Part shown: positions 1-4,713 of the stretch, one piece after another
How the letters are laid out: every line of letters begins with the position of its first letter
Position numbering within the stretch: the first letter of the stretch is position 1
Assembly (NCBI GenBank): GCA_964346325.1
Contig: CAYFUK010000051.1
Span: forward strand, 1 to 7,119
Source of the DNA: JAUVDZ01 sp964346325
Lineage (GTDB): Bacteria; Patescibacteriota; Gracilibacteria; UBA1369; PNNO01
Length of the DNA: 7,119 nucleotides
Direction: 5' to 3'
Made by a program: the position numbers and the translations under genes
Notes under the pieces: model-generated
Told to the model about the DNA's origin: nothing
The model's database searches: none
The model's input: the letters and a program-made list of their open reading frames with translations, nothing else

Positions 1-1961
1 ATTTCCATGGTCGCTCCGCATTTTTCACATTTTTTATCTTTAAGTTTTTCAGCAAGCTCCGGATCGATTTTATCTTTCTCATTCTCAGGCTCGCCTTCCT
101 TTTTTTCCAGAGGTTTCGCGAATTTGCATTTCGGATAATTTGAACAGCTTAAAAACTTTCCGAATCTTCCGAGTTTTATGACCATCGGGCTTCCGCATTC
201 TTCGCATACTTCATCGGTTTCTTCATTAACAACATCGGATTTTTTAACTGATTTTTCTTTTTCTTCAATATTTTCATGAAAAGGTTTGTAAAATTCCCTG
301 ATAATGGGCACCCACTCTTTTTTGCCTCTGGCAATCAAGTCCAGGTCTTCTTCCATTTCCGCCGTGAATTTATAATCCACAATATCCGGAAAGTGTTTTA
401 CAAGAAAATCCGTTACCACTTTTCCCGTGTCAGTCGGCTTTAATGCCTTGCCTTCTTTCTCGATATATCCGCGCGCCTGAATAGTTGTAATTGTGGGAGC
501 ATAAGTTGACGGCCGTCCGATTCCTTCGGATTCAAGTTTTTTAACAAGTGACGCCTCGGTGTATCTGTGCGGAGGCTGCGTGAAATGTTGGGTTGCATCA
601 AGTTTTTTGCAATCCGGATTCTCGCCCTCTTTTAATTTGGGCAGAAATTTCTCATGTTTTTTTGATTTCTCCTTATTGGGATTATCATCATCGTCTTCAA
701 CATAAACCTTCATGAATCCCGCAAAATCAACAGTCTGACCTGTTGCTTCAAAAGTGTAATCTTTAGCTTCGATACAGGCTTTAACCTGATTTAAAATTGC
801 CGTTTGCATCTGGCATGCTACGGTTCTCTTCCATATCAGATCATAGAGTTTGTATTGATCTTTATTTAAATATTTTTTTAAAGATTCCGGAGTTTTCTCA
901 ATATTTGTGGGACGGATCGCTTCATGAGCTTCCTGCGCGCCTTTTGCTTTTTTGTAAACCCGCGGTTTCTCAGCCAGATATTTTTTTCCGTATTCTTTTT
1001 CAATAATTTTTTGCGCCTGCTTAATTGCCTGCGAAGACAAGTTAAAAGAATCCGTTCTCATGTATGTTATTAACCCGCCGTGCCCTTCCGCAAGTTCAAC
1101 ACCTTCATAAAGCTGCTGTGCAATCATCATCGTTTTTTTAACGGAAAACCCGAGCTTTCTTGAAGCTTCCTGCTGAAGAGTCGATGTTATAAAAGGAGGT
1201 GCCGGGTTTCTTTTGGCCTTCTTTTCTTCAACTTTTGTAACTTTATAATCAGCGTCTTTTAAATCTTTAAGGATTTTATCAGCCTCTTTTTTATTGCCGA
1301 CTTCCGCTTTTTTGTTATTGATTTTTGCGAGCTGAGCTTCGAATTCTTTTTTCTCGTCTCCTATAAAATTCCCGATTAATTTCCAGAATTCTTCGGGCTT
1401 AAAGGCCTCAATTTCACGTTCACGTTCAACAATCAGCCGAACCGCCACCGATTGCACACGTCCCGCTGACAACCCGTATCGAATCTTCTTCCATAAAAGC
1501 GGAGAAAGTTCGTAACCGACAAGACGATCCAAAACTCTTCGCGCCTGCTGTGCATCAACAAGGTTATCATTTATTTCACGCGGATTTTCAATTGAATCCA
1601 ATATCGCGTTTTTTGTGATCTCGTGAAAAACGATTCTTTTTACATCATGCTTTTTGCGGTCTATTTTAAGCGCTTTTAATAAATGCCAGCCAATGGCTTC
1701 CCCTTCGCGGTCTTCATCAGTTGCGATCCATATATTGGTAGCGGGCTTTATCTTTTTTTTAAGATTTGTGATTGTCTTTTTTTTGTCCTGGGGGATTGTA
1801 TAAGAAGGTTCAAATTCATGCCCGGTGTCGATTCCCATTTGAGATTTGGGGAGATCACGCACATGCCCCATCGAAGCTTCAACATTAAAATCTTTACCGA
1901 GATATTGTTTAATTGTTTTAGCTTTTGCAGGGGACTCAACTATAACCAGATTATCCGCCAT
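1..1961 (-). CDS. topA: DNA topoisomerase I (type IA), C-terminus beyond window
   Basis: This enzyme relaxes negatively supercoiled DNA by cutting one strand through a tyrosine-phosphate link. The gene runs off the left edge, so 653 residues are visible with no stop codon. The N-terminus starts MADNLVIVESPAKAK, the usual TOPRIM opening, with Glu9; the TOPRIM acidic triad DEDREGE gives Asp82, Asp84 and Glu86. SAGRVQS lies near residues 165-171. The catalytic Tyr300 is in GLITYMRTDS. A short acidic-lysine insert (EDDDDNPNKEKS) lies near residue 420. At the C-terminal end a complete four-cysteine zinc ribbon uses Cys586, Cys589, Cys606 and Cys612, and a second begins at Cys645 and Cys648 just before the edge. 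The ATG at 1961 fits the family N-terminus and no Shine-Dalgarno precedes it. It is divergent from the HU gene. No frameshift or premature stop was seen. The identification is secure; the number of zinc ribbons in the full protein is not visible. Confidence 0.97.
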   Translation of the reverse strand, partial: MADNLVIVESPAKAKTIKQYLGKDFNVEASMGHVRDLPKSQMGIDTGHEFEPSYTIPQDKKKTITNLKKKIKPATNIWIATDEDREGEAIGWHLLKALKIDRKKHDVKRIVFHEITKNAILDSIENPREINDNLVDAQQARRVLDRLVGYELSPLLWKKIRYGLSAGRVQSVAVRLIVEREREIEAFKPEEFWKLIGNFIGDEKKEFEAQLAKINNKKAEVGNKKEADKILKDLKDADYKVTKVEEKKAKRNPAPPFITSTLQQEASRKLGFSVKKTMMIAQQLYEGVELAEGHGGLITYMRTDSFNLSSQAIKQAQKIIEKEYGKKYLAEKPRVYKKAKGAQEAHEAIRPTNIEKTPESLKKYLNKDQYKLYDLIWKRTVACQMQTAILNQVKACIEAKDYTFEATGQTVDFAGFMKVYVEDDDDNPNKEKSKKHEKFLPKLKEGENPDCKKLDATQHFTQPPHRYTEASLVKKLESEGIGRPSTYAPTITTIQARGYIEKEGKALKPTDTGKVVTDFLVKHFPDIVDYKFTAEMEEDLDLIARGKKEWVPIIREFYKPFHENIEEKEKSVKKSDVVNEETDEVCEECGSPMVIKLGRFGKFLSCSNYPKCKFAKPLEKKEGEPENEKDKIDPELAEKLKDKKCEKCGATME

Positions 1962-1969
1962 ATATAAAA

Positions 1970-2002
1970 AGTTAACAAACGATCGCTTCTTTTTAGTTAA
2001 CA
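1970..2002. repeat. Pair of AGTTAACA repeats around the topA start region
   Basis: The 8-mer AGTTAACA, with the GTTAAC palindrome inside it, occurs at 1970-1977 and 1995-2002, 25 bp apart. The second copy covers the proposed topA -10, and the first lies in the short leader. It could be a paired operator, or chance in AT-rich DNA. Confidence 0.35.
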
Positions 2003-2023
2003 CTGGAATTGAGTCTGTGTCAA
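1995..2023 (-). promoter_or_regulatory. Putative sigma-70-type promoter of topA
   Basis: On the minus strand a perfect TTGACA (2018-2023) is followed by a 17-nt spacer and TTAACT (1995-2000), which matches the -10 consensus at only three of six positions. Transcription would start near 1988, leaving about 27 nt before the ATG at 1961. The strong -35 and ideal spacing support it; the weak -10 lowers confidence. Confidence 0.5.
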
Positions 2024-2049
2024 AAAATTTCAAAAAATTTGGGATTTTT
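2021..2049. repeat. 10-bp tandem repeat with phased A-tracts upstream of topA
   Basis: The 10-mer CAAAAAATTT occurs twice in tandem (2021-2030 and 2031-2040), and another A/T tract follows at 2044-2049. Tract centres are about one helical turn apart, an arrangement known to bend DNA. On the minus strand these tracts overlap the edge of the topA -35 and extend upstream of it, where an UP element would sit. Further A-runs at 2057-2062, 2064-2071 and 2074-2080 continue the rough periodicity. The repeat is directly visible; its role in transcription is inferred. Confidence 0.6.
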
Positions 2050-2080
2050 GGCTTATAAAAAAGAAATAAAAGGAAAATTT

Positions 2081-2179
2081 ATGCAAGCTTAATTTGATTG
2101 GCTTTCTTAAGCCCAAAACAAATATTTTTAATCTTTGTTTCCCTTAAAAAAGACCATATTTTACTAAATTAACTTGCAT
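2081..2179. repeat. Inverted repeat flanking the middle of the topA-hup intergenic region
   Basis: The 15-mer ATGCAAGCTTAATTT (2081-2095) is matched in inverted orientation by AAATTAACTTGCAT (2166-2179). The match is complete apart from a single missing base. The arms are 70 nt apart. The right arm contains the proposed hup -35 (TTGCAT), and the left arm shows the same hexamer on the minus strand. It may be a paired binding site for one regulator. No -10 at a workable distance follows the left copy, so it is not called as a promoter. Confidence 0.55.
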
Positions 2180-2201
2180 CTTTATTTCAAGTGGCTATAA
2201 T
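2174..2201 (+). promoter_or_regulatory. Putative sigma-70-type promoter of the HU gene
   Basis: A perfect TATAAT (2196-2201) lies 16 nt downstream of TTGCAT (2174-2179), which shares the TTG core of the -35 consensus. Transcription would begin near 2208, giving a leader of about 44 nt that is pyrimidine-rich (CCTCTCTTTG just before the start) and has no Shine-Dalgarno. Upstream sequence is strongly AT-rich. Confidence 0.65.
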
Positions 2202-2251
2202 GCTGTCGTCTTAGGGCAATCTTAATTATTTATTCTTAACCTCTCTTTGCT

Positions 2252-2527
2252 ATGACAAAGCAAGACCTGGTAAACGAGGCAGCTTCAAAAGCCGGTGTAA
2301 CAAAAAAAGCAGCCGGTGAAGTACTGGACGCTGTACTTGACGCAGTTACTGCAAGCCTTAAAAAAGGTAAAAGTGTTACTATTACCGGATTCGGAACTTT
2401 CCGAGTTTCAAAAAGAGCCGCTCGAACCGGTGTAAACCCACGAAACCCAAGTGAAAAAATCAAAATTCCTGCAATGAAACTACCTGCTTTCAAAGCCGGA
2501 AAATCACTTAAGGACGCTGTTCGATAG
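2252..2527 (+). CDS. hup: HU-family DNA-binding (nucleoid) protein
   Basis: HU is a small dimeric histone-like protein that bends and compacts DNA with little sequence specificity. The 91-residue product has the family's usual length and architecture. An N-terminal helical pair (MTKQDLVNEAASKAGVTKK onward) is followed by the beta-arm signature GFGTFRVSKRAARTGVNPRNP near residues 46-66, whose RNP tip is the proline that intercalates in DNA. A lysine-rich C-terminal helix (PAFKAGKSLKDAVR) closes it. The sequence resembles HU more than IHF, as there is one general copy and no IHF-specific context. It is monocistronic: it has its own TATAAT promoter and is followed 20 nt after the TAG stop by a strong terminator. 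The start is fixed by the conserved N-terminus, not by a ribosome site, which is absent. It is divergent from topA, and both products influence supercoiling. Confidence 0.97.
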   Translation: MTKQDLVNEAASKAGVTKKAAGEVLDAVLDAVTASLKKGKSVTITGFGTFRVSKRAARTGVNPRNPSEKIKIPAMKLPAFKAGKSLKDAVR

Positions 2528-2547
2528 AGTTTCAAGTAAACAAAATC

Positions 2548-2582
2548 AACCCCTGATCTTTTAAAAGGTCGGGGGTTTTTTT
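2548..2582 (+). terminator. Rho-independent terminator of hup, possibly bidirectional
   Basis: The left arm AACCCCTGATC (2548-2558) pairs with GGTCGGGGGTT (2567-2577) to give an 11-bp stem with two T-G wobbles. The 8-nt loop TTTTAAAA could add more pairs. A run of seven T (2576-2582) follows at once. The T-run reaches into the stop codon of the convergent gene. Read on the minus strand, the hairpin is followed by a weaker T-rich tail, so it may also end that transcript. Confidence 0.9.
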
Positions 2583-3012
2583 ATTTTTTAACACAAATTA
2601 TATAGGTTCCATCATCGCGCTTTGCAATTTCCCAGTCTTTGCCCTGTTTAAGGCCTTCGTTTGTAAAATTTGCAATATATCTGTTTGCAAGGTGGCCGAG
2701 CATGGCATCGTCAAGTTTCTTGTCTCCCGTCCGCATGTCCGTTATTAAAAGATCATCCGGATGAAAAACACTTGTTTCAATGGTTTTGAATCCTTTTTGT
2801 TTAAGCTCGGCTTCGGGGGGGCAGTTTTCTTTCTTTATTTTTGTGAGAGTCACAAGCATTGTTTCTTTTTCTTTTTTCGGAGTTTGCTTTTCAAAATCCA
2901 TCTGCCACGACAGCTCTTCGATTTCTTTCGCGGTATTAATCGGCTCCCGGTATTCGGGATGAGCCTGAAATCTTTCGGAGTCTTTTCTCGGATGTTTGTT
3001 TCTTCCTTTCAT
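2581..3012 (-). CDS. Hypothetical 143-residue soluble protein, family not recognised
   Basis: I do not recognise this protein. It is highly charged, lacks a signal peptide or membrane segment, and has only two cysteines, one in NCPPE and one four residues from the end. Roughly residues 1-55 are hydrophilic and probably flexible (many Lys, Glu and Arg, including FEKQTPKKEKE). From about residue 50 the pattern looks like a small alpha/beta domain, with strands such as MLVTLTKI and a final WEIAKRDDGTYIICVKK, and a central helix DDAMLGHLANRYIANF. Support for a real gene: a TTGCGG-17-TATAAT promoter at the right distance upstream, a terminator at its TAA stop, and no competing gene. The overlapping plus-strand reading frame is Phe-rich, as expected for an antisense shadow of Lys/Glu codons. 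It is divergent from pheS and convergent with hup. No helix-turn-helix is obvious, so a regulatory role is not supported by sequence. Confidence 0.75.
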   Translation of the reverse strand: MKGRNKHPRKDSERFQAHPEYREPINTAKEIEELSWQMDFEKQTPKKEKETMLVTLTKIKKENCPPEAELKQKGFKTIETSVFHPDDLLITDMRTGDKKLDDAMLGHLANRYIANFTNEGLKQGKDWEIAKRDDGTYIICVKK

Positions 3013-3040
3013 ATTTGTTTTTATTTATGGGCTTCATATT

Positions 3041-3069
3041 ATTATACCTTAATATGTAGAGTACCGCAA
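3041..3069 (-). promoter_or_regulatory. Putative promoter of the hypothetical gene
   Basis: On the minus strand TTGCGG (3064-3069) is followed by a 17-nt spacer and a perfect TATAAT (3041-3046). A start near 3034 leaves about 22 nt before the ATG at 3012, and that leader is A-rich without a Shine-Dalgarno. The -35 begins TTGC, as do those proposed for hup and pheS. Confidence 0.6.
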
Positions 3070-3075
3070 CCCGGA

Positions 3076-3125
3076 CAAGGTAACTTAGCCAGGCTACCCG
3101 CGGTAGCCTGGCTAGTAGCCCCTTG
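3076..3125. promoter_or_regulatory. GC-rich palindromic array between divergent promoters (candidate operator)
   Basis: AGCCAGGCTACC (3087-3098) and GGTAGCCTGGCT (3102-3113) are exact reverse complements around a 3-nt centre, and T3086/A3114 extends the stem to 13 bp. Each arm holds its own 9-bp near-palindrome, AGCC-W-GGCT. The 5-mer TAGCC at 3086, 3104 and 3116, and its complement GGCTA at 3092 and 3110, all sit on one 6-bp register. An outer pair CAAGG (3076-3080) and CCTTG (3121-3125) shares the same centre, and its right arm overlaps the proposed pheS -35. The surrounding DNA is AT-rich. The element lies upstream of both proposed transcription starts, so it would act as DNA (operator or cruciform) rather than as leader RNA. 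No T-run follows on either strand, so it is not a typical terminator. Confidence 0.7.
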
Positions 3126-3151
3126 CAAACAAAACAAAAAACGGCTAAATT
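3123..3151 (+). promoter_or_regulatory. Putative promoter of the pheS operon
   Basis: TTGCAA (3123-3128), a 17-nt spacer and TAAATT (3146-3151) each match consensus at four of six positions. A start near 3158 gives a leader of about 23 nt, too short for a T-box or a leader-peptide attenuator. The -35 overlaps the outer arm of the palindrome, and another GGCTA (3143-3147) overlaps the -10, consistent with repression from that element. Confidence 0.45.
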
Positions 3152-3180
3152 AAAGACCGTATTTTCAAAGCCTACGAAGC

Positions 3181-4221
3181 ATGAAAGAACAACTCGAAAA
3201 ACTTAAAAAAGAATGTATAGACGCTATCTCAAAAGCTGTTGACCTTAATCAGCTTCAGGAAGTCGAAGTAAAATATCTGGGCCGCAAAGGCGAACTCACA
3301 AATATATTACGTGGGGTTAAAGATCTGCCTGACAGTGATAAAAAGGTTATAGGCAAGCTCGGCAACGAAATCAAGCGGGAGCTTGAACAAAATCTTGCAA
3401 CACGCAAAACCGCACTTGAAAAAGCGCAGCTTGATGAACAGCTTAAAGATCCGACTTTTGATGTAACGGCGCCGGGGCCCGAAACACCCGAGGGCCACAT
3501 TCATCCTGTTTCGCAGGTGCAACAGGAAGTTGAGCAAATCTTCACATCAATGGGATTCATGATCAAGGACGGGCCCGAGGCGGAATCTGAATATTATAAT
3601 TTCGAGGGCCTTAACATACCCGCGTGGCATCCCGCGCGCGACATGCAGGACACTTTTTTTGTTAAAGACAAGCGGGACAAAAAGCACGGCAAAATGGTTC
3701 TAAGAACTCACACTTCACCTGTTCAGGTTCGTACAATGGAAAAATACGGAGCTCCTTTAAGAATAATTGTTCCGGGCCGCACCTTTAGGTACGAGGCAAC
3801 CGATGCATCGCATGATACAACTTTTTATCAGGTTGAAGGCCTTATGATTGACAAGCATATTTCGATTGCGAATCTTAAAGGTGTTTTAAAGGAATTCCTA
3901 AGTCGCTTATTCGGTCGCGAAGTTAAGGTTAGAATAAGGCCGGGTTATTTTCCTTTTGTGGAGCCAGGGCTGGAAGTTGATTTTTCTTGTTTGATTTGTG
4001 ACGGAAAAGGATGCAAAGTCTGCAAAAAAACAGGATGGGTTGAGTTTATGGGGGCCGGAATGGTGCATGAAAATGTACTTAAAGCCGGCGGCATTGATCC
4101 AAAAAAATGGCAGGGCTGGGCCTTTGGATTCGGCCTTACCCGTCTGGTTATGATGCGTCACGGTATCGATGATATACGTCTTCTTTTGGGAGGCGACTTA
4201 CGATTTATTAACCAATTTTAA
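3181..4221 (+). CDS. pheS: Phenylalanine--tRNA ligase alpha subunit
   Basis: PheS carries the class II active site that activates phenylalanine with ATP and loads it on tRNA-Phe, working in the cytoplasm as an (alpha-beta)2 enzyme with PheT. The 346 residues match the usual bacterial length. Residues 1-85 form the N-terminal coiled-coil arm for tRNA, including the family phrase KYLGRKGELT. The catalytic domain starts near residue 108 (HPVSQVQQEVEQIFTSMGF, motif 1 area). Motif 2 is FRYEATDASHDTTFYQVEG at 202-220. A four-cysteine knuckle (Cys270, Cys273, Cys278, Cys281) precedes GWVEFMGAGMVHENVL and may bind zinc, as in some bacterial PheS. Motif 3 is GFGLTRLVMM: Arg321 is kept, but the residue before it is Thr320 where E. 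coli has Glu. The protein ends DLRFINQF, the typical C-terminus. It is first in the operon; the next ATG lies 1 nt after its TAA. Confidence 0.97.
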   Translation: MKEQLEKLKKECIDAISKAVDLNQLQEVEVKYLGRKGELTNILRGVKDLPDSDKKVIGKLGNEIKRELEQNLATRKTALEKAQLDEQLKDPTFDVTAPGPETPEGHIHPVSQVQQEVEQIFTSMGFMIKDGPEAESEYYNFEGLNIPAWHPARDMQDTFFVKDKRDKKHGKMVLRTHTSPVQVRTMEKYGAPLRIIVPGRTFRYEATDASHDTTFYQVEGLMIDKHISIANLKGVLKEFLSRLFGREVKVRIRPGYFPFVEPGLEVDFSCLICDGKGCKVCKKTGWVEFMGAGMVHENVLKAGGIDPKKWQGWAFGFGLTRLVMMRHGIDDIRLLLGGDLRFINQF

Positions 4222-4222
4222 T

Positions 4223-4711
4223 ATGAAAAAATTATTTACTTTATTCGTTGTCGGACTTCTTGTTTTCTCCGGGTGTACATGGTTTCAGCAGCCGGCCGAA
4301 GAAAAACCCGAAGATACTATGGTGGAGGAGCCGGCTGACTCCGATGAATCCGATGATGACACGGAACTTGAAGAAGAAATCGAGAATCCTCCTGCGGCAG
4401 AGGCACCTGCCGCGGAAGCTTCAGGTGAGAAAGCCGAAATAGTACTTGCAAAATGTATTACCGAATCAGGAGCAAAATTATATACCGCAAGCTGGTGCGG
4501 ACATTGCGAACATCAAAAAGACGCTTTTAAAGAAGGCGTGGAATACCTTAATAACACCGAATGCGCGGAAGACAACGGCTGGGCGGACGCATGTACAAAC
4601 GCGGGTGTAAAAGCCGTTCCTACATGGATTTTTGGTGACGGCACGGTACAAACGGGAAACACTCCTTTATCGAAACTCGCGGAACTTACCGATTGCACAT
4701 ATAACAGTTAA
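4223..4711 (+). CDS. Thioredoxin-fold lipoprotein (putative disulfide oxidoreductase)
   Basis: The product is an exported, probably lipid-anchored thioredoxin-like protein of 162 residues, likely to make, break or shuffle disulfides outside the cytoplasmic membrane. MKKLFTLFVVGLLVFSGC is a lipoprotein signal with Cys18 as the lipidation site; Phe at -3 is a less common lipobox residue. Residues 20-70 are a Glu/Asp/Pro/Ala-rich tether, probably disordered. The C-terminal domain has the CGHC active site (Cys92, Cys95) in YTASWCGHCEHQK and a probable cis-proline, Pro133, in VKAVPTWIF. Cys78, Cys114, Cys124 and Cys158 are extra, possibly structural, cysteines. The domain resembles the thioredoxin module found fused to VKOR proteins, which oxidises partner cysteines; here no VKOR membrane domain is present. 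An upstream in-frame ATG at 4169 would overlap pheS by 53 nt and bury the signal peptide, so 4223 is preferred. Partner and direction of the reaction are unknown. Confidence 0.88.
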   Translation: MKKLFTLFVVGLLVFSGCTWFQQPAEEKPEDTMVEEPADSDESDDDTELEEEIENPPAAEAPAAEASGEKAEIVLAKCITESGAKLYTASWCGHCEHQKDAFKEGVEYLNNTECAEDNGWADACTNAGVKAVPTWIFGDGTVQTGNTPLSKLAELTDCTYNS

Positions 4712-4713
4712 AC

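Larger units (their letters stand above)
1962..2251. other. Divergent intergenic control region between topA and hup
   Basis: This is 290 nt of AT-rich DNA without a credible gene. Besides the promoters and repeats listed separately, it contains two weak hairpins. One is GGCTT/AAGCC at 2100-2113 with a 4-nt loop; the other is AAACAAA/TTTGTTT at 2116-2140 with an 11-nt loop. Neither is followed by a clean T-run, so neither is called a terminator. No tRNA or recognised small RNA was seen. Confidence 0.6.

Noticed and set aside
2057..2086. Minus-strand promoter from the left inverted-repeat arm (TTGCAT then TATAAG)
   Set aside because: The spacing to TATAAG is about 23 nt, too long for a sigma-70 promoter.
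3086..3114. Palindrome as a transcription terminator or pheS attenuator
   Set aside because: No T-run follows on either strand, and it lies upstream of both proposed transcription starts.
3061..3130. tRNA gene or integron attC-like site suggested by the GC-rich stem
   Set aside because: There is no cloverleaf with a TTC arm, and the GTTRRRY/RYYYAAC ends of attC are missing.
2761..3153. 130-residue plus-strand reading frame over the orphan gene
   Set aside because: It is Phe-rich as expected from antisense of Lys/Glu codons, has no promoter in phase, and runs through the palindrome.
3013..3180. T-box riboswitch or Phe leader peptide before pheS
   Set aside because: The leader after the proposed start is only about 23 nt, with no specifier stem, terminator or Phe-rich small frame.
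4169..4222. Upstream in-frame ATG that would lengthen the lipoprotein by 18 residues
   Set aside because: It overlaps the conserved PheS C-terminus and would place the signal peptide internally; the ATG at 4223 gives a standard MKK lipoprotein signal.
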